This document shows, one piece after another, positions 19,998-29,684 of a stretch of 34,075 nucleotides of DNA (its first letter is position 1; each line of letters starts with the position of its first letter). The translations under genes and the position numbers were made by a program. Origin of the DNA: Bacteroidia bacterium (GTDB taxonomy: Bacteria; Bacteroidota; Bacteroidia; Flavobacteriales; Flavobacteriaceae). The DNA is taken from contig JAUIAA010000002.1 of assembly GCA_030425715.1 (NCBI GenBank), forward strand, positions 1 to 34,075, given 5' to 3'. The notes beneath the pieces were generated by a model, which was not told the DNA's origin, did not search any database, and saw only the letters and a list, made by a program, of their open reading frames with translations.

Positions 19998-21068
19998 ATG
20001 ATTATGCAAGAAACACTTACCATAAACGTTGAAAAAACGAAAAAATCTAAAATTAACGAAGTTGATTTTAGCAATTTACCATTCGGACAAGTTTATACCG
20101 ATCATATGATGGTATGCAATTTTGCAGATGGTAAATGGGAACAACCAAAAATCATTCCTTACCAAAATATTAGCCTAGATCCTTCTGCTAAGATATTTCA
20201 TTACGGGCAATCTGTTTTTGAAGGTATGAAGGCTTATAAAGATGCGAATGATCAGGTTTGGTTATTTAGACCACTGGAGAATCAAAAAAGAATCAATATC
20301 TCCTCTAAACGTTTGGCAATTCCTGAATTTCCTGAAGCGTATTTTATGGAAGGACTTAAAACTTTATTGCAGGTAGATAGAGACTGGATTCCAACTACAG
20401 ATGGGAGTTCTTTATATATCCGCCCATTTGTTTTTGCATCGGGTAATGGTTTCCATGCGTCACCATCTGATAAATATACTTTTATTATTGCTTGCTCGCC
20501 ATCTGGCGCTTACTTTGGAGGAAAAGTAAAAGTTTTGATAGAGCAAACTTATTCAAGATCGGCAAATGGTGGTGTTGGTTATGCTAAGGCTGGCGGTAAT
20601 TATGCAGGGCAGTTTTACCCTACGCAATTGGCGATTGAAAAAGGCTACCAACAGGTAATTTGGACAGATGATACCAGCCATGAATATATTGAAGAGGCTG
20701 GAGCGATGAATATTTTTGTTCGTATTGGCGATACTTTAATTACCGGGCCAACCAGTGATAGAATTTTAGATGGAATTACACGTAAAAGTATTATTGAAAT
20801 AGCCAAAGATGAAGGAATTAATGTTGAAGTAAGAAAAATTACCGTTAACGAATTGGTTACAGCTGCAGAAAATGGTGCATTAAAAGAAATGTTTGGAGCT
20901 GGTACTGCCGCCGTAATTTCGCCAATTTCAGGTTTTGGTTATGGCGATAAAGACTTTGACATTCCAGAAATAGCAGATAAATTCGCCCCTATTTTAAAGA
21001 AAAGAATTACAGATATACAATACAATCGCGCTGAAGATAAATTTGGCTGGCGTTATTTAGTGAAATAA
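19998..21068 (+). CDS. ilvE: Branched-chain amino acid aminotransferase
   Basis: IFHYGQSVFEGMKAYK, YIRPFVFASG, GGNYAGQFYPTQLAIEKGYQQVIWTD, EEAGAMNIFV. Start placed at 19998 (or 20004) because the TATTTTTG -7 box lies just upstream and inside the ORF-track extension. Confidence 0.94.
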   Translation: MIMQETLTINVEKTKKSKINEVDFSNLPFGQVYTDHMMVCNFADGKWEQPKIIPYQNISLDPSAKIFHYGQSVFEGMKAYKDANDQVWLFRPLENQKRINISSKRLAIPEFPEAYFMEGLKTLLQVDRDWIPTTDGSSLYIRPFVFASGNGFHASPSDKYTFIIACSPSGAYFGGKVKVLIEQTYSRSANGGVGYAKAGGNYAGQFYPTQLAIEKGYQQVIWTDDTSHEYIEEAGAMNIFVRIGDTLITGPTSDRILDGITRKSIIEIAKDEGINVEVRKITVNELVTAAENGALKEMFGAGTAAVISPISGFGYGDKDFDIPEIADKFAPILKKRITDIQYNRAEDKFGWRYLVK

Positions 21069-21069
21069 G

Positions 21070-21096
21070 AAAAAAGCTCCGATTGGAGCTTTTTTT
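21070..21096. terminator. Bidirectional terminator between ilvE and the MazG-like gene
   Basis: AAAAAGCTCC (21071-21080) GATT GGAGCTTTTT (21085-21094). Confidence 0.8.
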
Positions 21097-21481
21097 AATT
21101 TTCAAGTATTTCTATAATATTGGGTTTAAAATATTTTGGTCCTTTCATTACCTTCCCATCTTCTCGATAGATTGGTTTGCCATCTGCATCTAATTTACTC
21201 ATATTACTTCTTTGAATTTCATTAAACACTTCTTCAATTTTATATTGCATACCGTGTTCTAATATAGTGCCACAAAGTATATATAACATATCCCCAAGTG
21301 CATCAGCAACCTCAACCAAATCTTTGTTTTTTGCCGCTTCTAAATACTCTTCATTTTCTTCTGCCATTAAATTAAAACGTAAATCTAAAATATTTTCTGG
21401 TAAATTTACAGTGGGTTCATTTTGCACTCCCAAGCCAAAAGCTTCATGGAATTCTTGTACTGCTTTTAATTTATTTTTCAT
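21095..21481 (-). CDS. MazG-like nucleotide pyrophosphohydrolase
   Basis: 128 aa; LRFNLMAEENEEYLEAAKNKDLVEVADALGDMLYILCGT (E-x3-E ... E-x3-D type motif). Confidence 0.75.
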   Translation of the reverse strand: MKNKLKAVQEFHEAFGLGVQNEPTVNLPENILDLRFNLMAEENEEYLEAAKNKDLVEVADALGDMLYILCGTILEHGMQYKIEEVFNEIQRSNMSKLDADGKPIYREDGKVMKGPKYFKPNIIEILEN

Positions 21482-21650
21482 GTTCTATTTTCTTTATAAT
21501 CTTCAAAATTAAAATTTTACCATTTTAATGCAACATTCCATAATATTATTTATAAACATTTTATTCTATATACAATCTAATTCATTCGCAAATCAGTAAA
21601 AATAATATATTGTATATTTGATATGTAAATCATTGCTTTACTATTTTGTT

Positions 21651-23093
21651 ATGAAATATATCTCCTCTAAAATTATACTAATACTACTTGGTTTTTCAGT
21701 TGTTTCATGCTCTAGCAGTTTAAGCGAACCCGATGACCCAGGAGGTACAAATCCACCCGATAACCCAAACCCAGATATTAATTATACAGAAATTCAACCC
21801 TACCCGCAGCGGTCTGGTGATCCCAATAAAGGATATGAATATTTAATTAATGGAGATTATATGAATACAGGAATACCCTATGAAGCTTTTCTTTTGGGTT
21901 ATGGAGAAGATGAAACAAATGTATTGCAACGTGAAGGGGACAATAGTGTAATTCCCCATGATTTTACAGCTATAAACGCCGAAAATGGAGCTCGTGTGGT
22001 AGCGATGAATTGTTTGCAATGTCACTCCTCTTCTATCAATGGAGAGTTTAAAATTGGTTTGGGTAATTATGCCTTTGATTTTACTATTAATAGAGCAGAT
22101 CAAGTGCAATTGGCTAGTACTGCCATTTCCTATTTATACGGTACAGATAGTAAAGAATGGGAGGCTTTTGAACCCTTTAAAAAAAGTTTAGAAATTTTAG
22201 GACCAAGAACCATAACAGAAACAAGAGGAGTGAATCCTGCTGATAAAACCACATTTATTCTTACAGCTTATAGAGATAAAAATACTTTGGAGCAATTAGA
22301 TAATCCAGCCATTGCAATTCCCGACGAAGTAATCCCTTCTGATGTACCCGCATGGTGGCTATTAAAAAAGAAAAATGCCTTATTTTTTCATGGTATTGGA
22401 AGAAAAGATTATGCAAGAGCAATGATTACTATGGTTTTAGCTACCATTAAGGATGTGGACAAGGCCATAGAAGTGGATCAAAAATTTAAGGATATATTGG
22501 CTTATATCAAAACCATAGAACCTCCTAAATATCCTTTCGATATAAATTCGAGTTTGGCAAGTCAAGGTGAAGAAGTATTTTTGAAAAAATGTACTGGATG
22601 CCATGGAACTTATGGTAACAATCCAACCTATCCAAACAAATTAATCGCTTTAAATACGATTGGTACGGATCCTGCGCTTTCTAATTTTTATTCAGACAAT
22701 ACGCCTCAAGCCAATTATTTTAAAGATTGGTTCAATACAGGTTGGTTTGGGCAAGGTGAAAATAGTTTGGAAGTTATTGCTGATGGAGGTTATATCGCTC
22801 CTCCTTTAGATGGAATTTGGGCAACAGCTCCTTATTTTCATAATGGTTCCGTACCAACCATAGAAGATGTTTTAAATAGTAAAAACCGACCAAAATATTG
22901 GAGTAGAACCTATATTAGTACCGATTATAATACAGAAAAAGTAGGGTGGAATTACCAAAGGGTAAATTCAAAAATAGATTCGAATACGTATGATACCACT
23001 CTTAAGGGGTATGGTAATCAAGGACATTCTTTTGGAGATAGTTTAACAGATGGGGAAAGAACCGCGCTTTTAGAATATTTAAAAACACTTTAA
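21651..23093 (+). CDS. Di-haem c-type cytochrome lipoprotein
   Basis: Lipobox VVSCSSS; two CXXCH motifs (CLQCHSS, CTGCHGT); YIAPPLDGIWATAPYFHNGSVPTIEDVLNSKNRPKYW. Start at 21651 downstream of TATATTTG (21613-21620). Confidence 0.8.
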   Translation: MKYISSKIILILLGFSVVSCSSSLSEPDDPGGTNPPDNPNPDINYTEIQPYPQRSGDPNKGYEYLINGDYMNTGIPYEAFLLGYGEDETNVLQREGDNSVIPHDFTAINAENGARVVAMNCLQCHSSSINGEFKIGLGNYAFDFTINRADQVQLASTAISYLYGTDSKEWEAFEPFKKSLEILGPRTITETRGVNPADKTTFILTAYRDKNTLEQLDNPAIAIPDEVIPSDVPAWWLLKKKNALFFHGIGRKDYARAMITMVLATIKDVDKAIEVDQKFKDILAYIKTIEPPKYPFDINSSLASQGEEVFLKKCTGCHGTYGNNPTYPNKLIALNTIGTDPALSNFYSDNTPQANYFKDWFNTGWFGQGENSLEVIADGGYIAPPLDGIWATAPYFHNGSVPTIEDVLNSKNRPKYWSRTYISTDYNTEKVGWNYQRVNSKIDSNTYDTTLKGYGNQGHSFGDSLTDGERTALLEYLKTL

Positions 23094-23809
23094 GATAATT
23101 TCATAATTACTTTTGCTGGCATAAGCCGCATTAAGCAAGCAATAAAAAACCAACGCTTGGTAATATATGCTTTCTTTTTTCTCTTTTTGATGGCCACAAA
23201 AATTTGCCAAGCTGCTTTGTCTAAAGATGCCATTCCAAAAGTACTGCCCAAAGCCATTTTGGTATCTACAAAACCCGGAGCTATATCTGTTACATAAATA
23301 TTTGCTTTACTTTTCTTTGCTTTCATCCATAGCGATTCTAAATAATTGTTTTGAAAAGCTTTAGAAGCAAAATAAGCGGGAACATGTCTGTTTCCTCGTA
23401 CTCCTGCAACTGATGATATCCCAACCAAATGACCAAAACCTTGTTGTTTAAAAAGCTTGTAAGCCATACCGTAAATATGGGTTGCTGCAATCACATTTGT
23501 TTCTATAGTTGGAACTTCCTTATCCCAATCTAAATTGTAATTTGGCGTTGCAATACCTGAACTATATACAATCAAGTCAATGGATTGCAGCTCTAATTGT
23601 AGCTCTTGTAAAACCTTAGAGTTTGTTTCTATTTTAGTAACATCATGTTTTTTTATGATATACTGACTTGGATTTGTAGCCCGAATTTCTTTAAGCTTTT
23701 CTTCCCTTCTTCCAGTAATGGCAACTTTATATCCATCCTTTACTAGCAATGCAGCCAAAGCTTTACCTATACCTGAAGTTGCTCCAAAAATCACAGCTTT
23801 TTTATTCAT
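23090..23809 (-). CDS. Short-chain dehydrogenase/reductase
   Basis: 239 aa; AVIFGATSGIGKALA, IVYSSGIA, SSVAGVRGNRHVPAYFASKAF (Ser...YxxxK). Confidence 0.9.
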   Translation of the reverse strand: MNKKAVIFGATSGIGKALAALLVKDGYKVAITGRREEKLKEIRATNPSQYIIKKHDVTKIETNSKVLQELQLELQSIDLIVYSSGIATPNYNLDWDKEVPTIETNVIAATHIYGMAYKLFKQQGFGHLVGISSVAGVRGNRHVPAYFASKAFQNNYLESLWMKAKKSKANIYVTDIAPGFVDTKMALGSTFGMASLDKAAWQIFVAIKKRKKKAYITKRWFFIACLMRLMPAKVIMKLS

Positions 23810-23854
23810 TTACGTCAATTTACGCTACATTTGCAACCATAAATATAGAACAAA

Positions 23855-24043
23855 ATGTTTAGTAAAGGACAACTTATTTTTGCTGGTGTTTTTGCAATAA
23901 TTTTTGCAATTATTATGGTTTGGAGTTATAAAAAAGATGTGAAGTTACATCAGTTTTACTACAAAAAGGTATGGGTTGTTGCTTTAGGAATCATTATTGC
24001 CATTGCTTTATTTGCAATATTAACTTTTGCCTTACATGAATAA
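23855..24043 (+). CDS. Small two-TM membrane protein
   Basis: 62 aa, MFSKGQLIFAGVFAIIFAIIMVWSYKKDVKLHQFYYKKVWVVALGIIIAIALFAILTFALHE; TACATTTG -7 box at 23826-23833. Confidence 0.65.
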   Translation: MFSKGQLIFAGVFAIIFAIIMVWSYKKDVKLHQFYYKKVWVVALGIIIAIALFAILTFALHE

Positions 24044-24090
24044 TGCCTAACCAATTTTAGAATCAATCTTTTTTGTTTTATTTTTTAAAT

Positions 24091-25359
24091 TTAGGCATCG
24101 ATTACTGCCTTTTCCTCCAAAACAATTTTATATAATTTATCGCTTGGGCGGATTCTAAATTCTAATGGAATGGTTATTTGATCTCCTCTTTGGGCCTGGG
24201 TTCCTTTTTCATCATTTACATACATCTCTTTTACCTCCATTTCTTGCGCTCCTGTTGTTGGGCCTGTAATCAAAATGGTATCTCCAACTTTAAGATCAAA
24301 AGCCTCTAATTTAAATTCGCCAATACTCGATTTAGGGAAGTAATGCATGCCTTTACCGATATAAACCTTTTTTTGCGAAGCTTGAGAACCTGGTCCGTTA
24401 CTCCACTCTCCCAATTTTTGTCCTAAATAGTATCCATTCCAAAAACCTCTATTGTAAACCTTTTCCAATTCTTGCATCCAACCGATTACTTTGTCTTTAT
24501 TATAAGTGCCATTATCAATGCTATCAATTGCATTGCGATATGCTTTTATCACTCTCGCAACATATTCTGGTGCACGACCTCTACCTTCAATTTTAAGTAC
24601 TTTTATTTTTGCATCGGCAACTTGATCTAAAATATCTATGGTACATAAATCTTTAGGCGACATGATATATTCGTTATCAATTTCCATTTCAAAACCAGAT
24701 TCCTGATCGATAACGGTATATTTTTTTCTACAGTTTTGCTTACATGCTCCTCGATTTGCGGAAGAGTTATGCGAATGTAAACTCAAATAACACTTACCCG
24801 AGACTGCCATACACAATGCTCCGTGTCCAAATATTTCCACTTCAACCAATTTCCCTGAAGGCCCTTTGATTTGCTCCTTTTCTACTTGTTCAGTAATCTT
24901 TTTAATTTGGCGTAAACTCAATTCTCTACTCAACACAACTGTATCGGCAAACATGGCATAAAACTTCAAAGTTTCAATATTGGTAATATTGATTTGGGTT
25001 GAGATATGCACTTCCATATCCGCTTGACGAGCCATAGCAATAACTGCTTGGTCCATAGCAATAACTGCCGAAATATCAGCTTCTTTGGCTTTGGTAATTA
25101 AGGTTTTTACAATGCTTAAATCATGGTCGTAAATAATGGTATTTAAAGTAAGATAGGTTCTTACATTTTTGGCTTTACATCGATCCGAAATTTCTTGTAA
25201 ATCCTCTAAAGTGAAATTAATAGATGCTCTCGCTCTCATGTTTAACTGCTCTACACCAAAATAAACAGAATCTGCACCATTATCTAAAGCTGCTTGCAAG
25301 GATTCAAAATTACCTGCAGGTGCCATTAATTCTATACTATTTTTATTATCCAATACCAT
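24091..25359 (-). CDS. Peptidase U32 family protein
   Basis: 422 aa; ELMAPAGNFESLQAALDNGADSVYFG, GHGALCMAVSGKCYLSLHSHNSSANRGACKQNCRKKY (U32 signature), MSPKDLCTID. Confidence 0.93.
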   Translation of the reverse strand: MVLDNKNSIELMAPAGNFESLQAALDNGADSVYFGVEQLNMRARASINFTLEDLQEISDRCKAKNVRTYLTLNTIIYDHDLSIVKTLITKAKEADISAVIAMDQAVIAMARQADMEVHISTQINITNIETLKFYAMFADTVVLSRELSLRQIKKITEQVEKEQIKGPSGKLVEVEIFGHGALCMAVSGKCYLSLHSHNSSANRGACKQNCRKKYTVIDQESGFEMEIDNEYIMSPKDLCTIDILDQVADAKIKVLKIEGRGRAPEYVARVIKAYRNAIDSIDNGTYNKDKVIGWMQELEKVYNRGFWNGYYLGQKLGEWSNGPGSQASQKKVYIGKGMHYFPKSSIGEFKLEAFDLKVGDTILITGPTTGAQEMEVKEMYVNDEKGTQAQRGDQITIPLEFRIRPSDKLYKIVLEEKAVIDA

Positions 25360-25563
25360 AATCCTAAATTTAAATCTTCTGTTTTTCGAGTTTGCAAAAT
25401 TACGATATATTATTCAATTAAACTTAGACTGTTAAAATTTAACTGTTTGAAACTTTATTTGAAATAAATTAAACAAACTGTTGTAAAATTTAAACTGCAC
25501 CGCATTTATACTTTTAAAATTTATCATCTTTGCAGCATAAAAATACTATTAAATAAATTGAAC

Positions 25564-26553
25564 ATGAAATTAGCTGTAGTTGGTGCAACAGGAATGGTTG
25601 GCACAGTGATGCTAGAAGTTTTAGCAGAAAGAAATTTTCCATTTACAGAATTGCTATTGGTTGCCTCAGAAAAATCTGTAGGAAAAACATTAGCTTTTAA
25701 AGGTAAAGATTATACTATTATAGGCTTACAGGATGCGGTAAATCAAAAACCAGATATTGCCTTATTTTCTGCAGGAGGTACAACCTCGTTAGAATGGGCT
25801 CCAAAATTTGCAGAAGTTGGGACAACTGTTGTAGATAATTCTTCCGCTTGGCGAATGGACGCTACAAAAAAGTTAGTGGTTCCAGAAATCAATGCAGATA
25901 GTTTGACTAAAGAAGACAAGATTATTGCCAATCCGAATTGTTCTACCATTCAAATGGTAGTTGCTTTGGCTCCATTACATAAAAAATACCAAATAAAAAG
26001 ATTGGTAATTTCCACTTATCAATCTATAACTGGAACAGGTGTTAAAGCTGTTGAACAATTAGAAAACGAATATAGCAATGTACAAGGAGAAATGGCATAC
26101 CCTTATCCTATACACAGAAATGCCATACCACACTGTGATGTTTTTGAAGAAAATGGCTATACCAAAGAAGAAATGAAATTGGTTAGAGAAACACAAAAAA
26201 TATTAAATGATAATACAATTGCAGTAACTGCAACAGCGGTAAGAATTCCTGTAGTTGGAGGCCATTCGGAAAGTGTGAATATAGAGTTTGAAAACCATTT
26301 TGAAGTTGCTGATATTAGAAAAGAACTTCACGATACTCCAGGGGTTACGGTACAAGACAATTTAGATACCAACACTTATCCCATGCCAATTTATGCCCAA
26401 GGGAAAAACGATGTGTTTGTAGGCAGGATAAGAAGAGATGAATCACAACCAAATACTTTAAATATGTGGGTGGTTAGTGATAATTTACGAAAAGGTGCTG
26501 CAACCAATACTATTCAAATTGCAGAATATCTATTGCAAAATAAATTGGTGTAA
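25564..26553 (+). CDS. asd: Aspartate-semialdehyde dehydrogenase
   Basis: MKLAVVGATGMVGTVMLEVLAER, DIALFSAGGTTSLEWAPKFAE, NPNCSTIQMVVAL, GGHSESVNIEF, FVGRIRRDES. Confidence 0.95.
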   Translation: MKLAVVGATGMVGTVMLEVLAERNFPFTELLLVASEKSVGKTLAFKGKDYTIIGLQDAVNQKPDIALFSAGGTTSLEWAPKFAEVGTTVVDNSSAWRMDATKKLVVPEINADSLTKEDKIIANPNCSTIQMVVALAPLHKKYQIKRLVISTYQSITGTGVKAVEQLENEYSNVQGEMAYPYPIHRNAIPHCDVFEENGYTKEEMKLVRETQKILNDNTIAVTATAVRIPVVGGHSESVNIEFENHFEVADIRKELHDTPGVTVQDNLDTNTYPMPIYAQGKNDVFVGRIRRDESQPNTLNMWVVSDNLRKGAATNTIQIAEYLLQNKLV

Positions 26554-26585
26554 TTTATTTTAAAATTTAAACTAGTACATAAGTT

Positions 26586-26614
26586 AAACGCCGTTCATTG
26601 AACGGCGTTTTTTT
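26586..26614. terminator. Intrinsic terminator between asd and thioredoxin
   Basis: AAACGCCGTTC (26586-26596) ATT GAACGGCGTTT (26600-26610) plus T-run. Confidence 0.82.
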
Positions 26615-26615
26615 A

Positions 26616-26975
26616 TTATTTTTCTACTTTTAGCACCTCTTTAATTATTTCTTCTAAATTGTGTTTTGGTAAAGCCCCTTGCGCCATTTGCGGTTGACCT
26701 TCTGTTGTGCAAAACAACATAGAAGGAATACTTTTAATAGCAAACGCTGCTGATAGTTCTTGTTCGGCTTCTGTATCTACCTTATAGATATTTATTTTTC
26801 CTTTATATTCTTCAGATAATTCTTCTAAAATTGGAGCAACCATTTTACATGGTCCACACCAATCTGCATAAAAATCTATTATACAAGGTAAATCTCCTTC
26901 AAATTTCCATTCTTTATTTTCTTCGTAATTAAATACTTTTTTCAAAAACGAATCTTTGGTTAACATTTCTGTCAT
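26616..26975 (-). CDS. Thioredoxin
   Basis: 119 aa; CIIDFYADWCGPCKMVAPILEELSEEY active site WCGPC, IKSIPSMLFC. Confidence 0.92.
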   Translation of the reverse strand: MTEMLTKDSFLKKVFNYEENKEWKFEGDLPCIIDFYADWCGPCKMVAPILEELSEEYKGKINIYKVDTEAEQELSAAFAIKSIPSMLFCTTEGQPQMAQGALPKHNLEEIIKEVLKVEK

Positions 26976-27013
26976 AATTCAATTTTAATTTATCAATTGT
27001 TTTTCAAATAATT

Positions 27014-27029
27014 AGCAATATATATGCCA
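27014..27029 (-). promoter_or_regulatory. Candidate sigma-54 (-24/-12) promoter for the thioredoxin gene
   Basis: Reverse-strand TGGCATATATATTGCT: GG-N10-GC spacing, close to the TGGCAC-N5-TTGCA-type consensus, about 40 nt upstream of the ATG at 26975. Confidence 0.65.
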
Positions 27030-27220
27030 TGAATAAAACTTAGACAGACTGGCAGACTCAAATTACTCATTATGTGTTTTTATTACTATATTTTGTTAGA
27101 TTATGTGGAAAAATACGTCTATTTAACAAAATAAACTAAAAACTATACTGCTTTTACACAGGCATTGAATTTCTTATGAATCGTATATAAAAGCAATAAA
27201 TTATTCCATTAACTAAAACT

Positions 27221-27257
27221 AAAAATCCTGTAAAATAATTTCTACAGGATTTTTTTT
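27221..27257 (-). terminator. Terminator near the 3' end of the PiT gene
   Basis: ATCCTGTA (27225-27232) / TACAGGAT (27243-27250) with A-run and T-run on either side; could act in either direction. Confidence 0.6.
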
Positions 27258-27276
27258 TATAAAGATTGAAAGGTTA

Positions 27277-29541
27277 TTACAATTTTATATTGGCTTTTTT
27301 CATACTTATGTGAAACTCTTGGTACAACTCTAAAAGATTCATAATAGCAGAAATTAAATCTTTAGTTTCTAGTAAATTACCAAAATATAAGGTAGAGTTC
27401 TTTGCACTGGTTTCTGTAGTTCTAATTCTAGAAATTTGTTTTTCAATAGAATCAGATACATGGTTGAACAGTTCTTGTTTTTCGGATAAAATCTTTCCTA
27501 GATTTCCAAAATTTCTTTCTTCAAAATCCTTTTCAATTACTGTTAGTAGCTTATCTAACTCAACATCAATCGTTTTTAAATCCTTAATCTGACCCTTTTT
27601 TAAGTTTTTATGATTGTTATTTACATGTTTATAACTTGCTTTAGAGATATAACTAATAGACTGTGATATATCTTGTAAATAACCTAAGACCAATATATAA
27701 AATCTACTAGCTTCTACAGATGTATCATCTAATGATTTGATAAAGTAAAAAGCTTCATCTTTTAAATTATTAACCTCATCATTTAGTTTATTTACGTGTT
27801 TTTCATTCTTTTTCAATTTATTTAAATCGTGTGTAGATAAATCATTTACCACACTTGAATACAACTTATTTACACGTCTAATTACTTCAGAAATATGGTC
27901 CGATGTTTCCTCTATAACTCCATTGATGGTTATCAAATCTGCTCTTTCTATAAATCTTTGTTTTTGCTCTTCTTTTGCCTTTTTTGAATGGTTGATAGAA
28001 CTTCTCATCATTAAAAATAGAACTGCTAAAAGTAAAATTGCCACCATTACAATTCCGCCAAGGCTAATTAAATAGGCAGCAATTGCTGCTGCGGTAAATG
28101 CTACAAAGGCTGTAACAAACCAACCTCCTATTACATTAATTACACCCGCTACCCTGTAAACTGCACTTTCTCTACCCCAAGCTCGATCTGCCAATGAAGT
28201 ACCCATGGCCACCATAAAAGTTACATAGGTGGTAGACAATGGTAATTTTAATGAGGTACCTATTGAAATTAGAATACCGGCTACAATTAGATTAACGGAT
28301 GCCCTTATCATATCAAATGCTGGCATTTCAAAAGCTTTATTTTTAGGCAGCTTTACTACAGGTTTTTGAAATTTTGAATCAATAAATTGTATGGTACTTT
28401 TTGGCAACAATTGGTTAAATCCATAATTAATTCCCATTGCTGCTCTTACCACTACTCTAGAAACATTATTAGGTTGAAATTTTTCATGCCCATCTCCTTG
28501 ACGGGATAAATTAATTCCTGTTTCAATAACAGTTCTTGCTTTTTTTGAAAACCACAAGGTAACTACCATTATTCCCCCAGCTATTAACAATAAAATAGTG
28601 TTAGATGGTACTTTTTCTCCTAAAACACCCATTGAAAATTCATTGGCAGCTAAACCTGAGGCCTGCCATGCTTCATAAGAATTCCATGCCGCAATAGGTA
28701 CACCAATAAAGTTTACCAAATCATTCCCTGAAAAGGCCATGGCTAAAGAGAATGTTCCAATTCCAATAATTATTTTTAAAATATTCCATTTGAATACTTT
28801 GATAAACAATTGCGAAATGAATGTCCAAATTACAAAACTAACCGCAACAATTTCTAAAACTCTTCCTTCAATTAAATGCTGAATATCTTTGTAAAATGGC
28901 GTTCCTTTTAAACCTTTAATAAATATAAAATAGGTAATTGCTGTAATAGCAAAGCCCCCAAATAATGCACTGATATAACTTGGTCTTTGTTCAATATCGA
29001 AGGAATAAATCAACCTAGAAAAATATTGTACGATTGCGCCTACCGAAAATGCCACGACTACCGAAAGTAGAATACCAAATATAATTTGCATGGCTTTTTC
29101 TGAATTGATATACGTCCAAATATCAGAAACCGTTTGACCATCTGTAGCCGAAATTTTTATCAAAGCCATGGCCACCGCTGCTCCTAAAAGTTCAAATACT
29201 ATAGAAACTGTTGTAGAAGTAGGCATTCCTAAACTATTGAATACATCTAACAGCAGTATATCTGTAATCATTACTGCCATAAAAATGTACATTATTTCGT
29301 TAAAGAAAAATTCATCCGGAACAAAAATCCCTTTACGTGCCACCTCCATCATACCGCTTGAAGTAATCGCTCCAAAGGCCACCCCAATACTGGCAATAAT
29401 CATAATTTTCTTAATAGAAATCGCTTTTGAACCTATTGCAGAATTCAAAAAATTTACTGCATCATTGCTAACCCCAACAACTAAGTCAATTATTGCTAAA
29501 ACAGTTAATGCAACAAGCATTAAAATATATGGGTCTCCCAT
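27277..29541 (-). CDS. Inorganic phosphate transporter (PiT family) with C-terminal PhoU-like helical domain
   Basis: 754 aa; IDLVVGVSNDAVNFLNSAIGSKAI, SLGMPTSTTVSIVFELLGAA, FSGNDLVNFIGVPIAAW, LPLSTTYVTFMVAMGTSLADRAWG; about 220-aa coiled/helical C-terminus. Confidence 0.9.
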   Translation of the reverse strand: MGDPYILMLVALTVLAIIDLVVGVSNDAVNFLNSAIGSKAISIKKIMIIASIGVAFGAITSSGMMEVARKGIFVPDEFFFNEIMYIFMAVMITDILLLDVFNSLGMPTSTTVSIVFELLGAAVAMALIKISATDGQTVSDIWTYINSEKAMQIIFGILLSVVVAFSVGAIVQYFSRLIYSFDIEQRPSYISALFGGFAITAITYFIFIKGLKGTPFYKDIQHLIEGRVLEIVAVSFVIWTFISQLFIKVFKWNILKIIIGIGTFSLAMAFSGNDLVNFIGVPIAAWNSYEAWQASGLAANEFSMGVLGEKVPSNTILLLIAGGIMVVTLWFSKKARTVIETGINLSRQGDGHEKFQPNNVSRVVVRAAMGINYGFNQLLPKSTIQFIDSKFQKPVVKLPKNKAFEMPAFDMIRASVNLIVAGILISIGTSLKLPLSTTYVTFMVAMGTSLADRAWGRESAVYRVAGVINVIGGWFVTAFVAFTAAAIAAYLISLGGIVMVAILLLAVLFLMMRSSINHSKKAKEEQKQRFIERADLITINGVIEETSDHISEVIRRVNKLYSSVVNDLSTHDLNKLKKNEKHVNKLNDEVNNLKDEAFYFIKSLDDTSVEASRFYILVLGYLQDISQSISYISKASYKHVNNNHKNLKKGQIKDLKTIDVELDKLLTVIEKDFEERNFGNLGKILSEKQELFNHVSDSIEKQISRIRTTETSAKNSTLYFGNLLETKDLISAIMNLLELYQEFHISMKKANIKL

Positions 29542-29684
29542 TAATTTCTGATTTTAAATGTTTTGCAAAAATATACCAACAAAAAATATCGTATGTTACC
29601 AAATTGTTAACATTCAATAATGTTTGAAAGCCAAAACAATCAAAATACTTACCAATTTTATAGTACATTTGGTAAAAAAATAAT

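Noticed and set aside
27277-29541. PiT transporter fused to a PhoU-like domain as a novel fusion
   Set aside because: Long PiT proteins with a PhoU-like C-terminus are familiar in Bacteroidota; not unusual enough for a finding.
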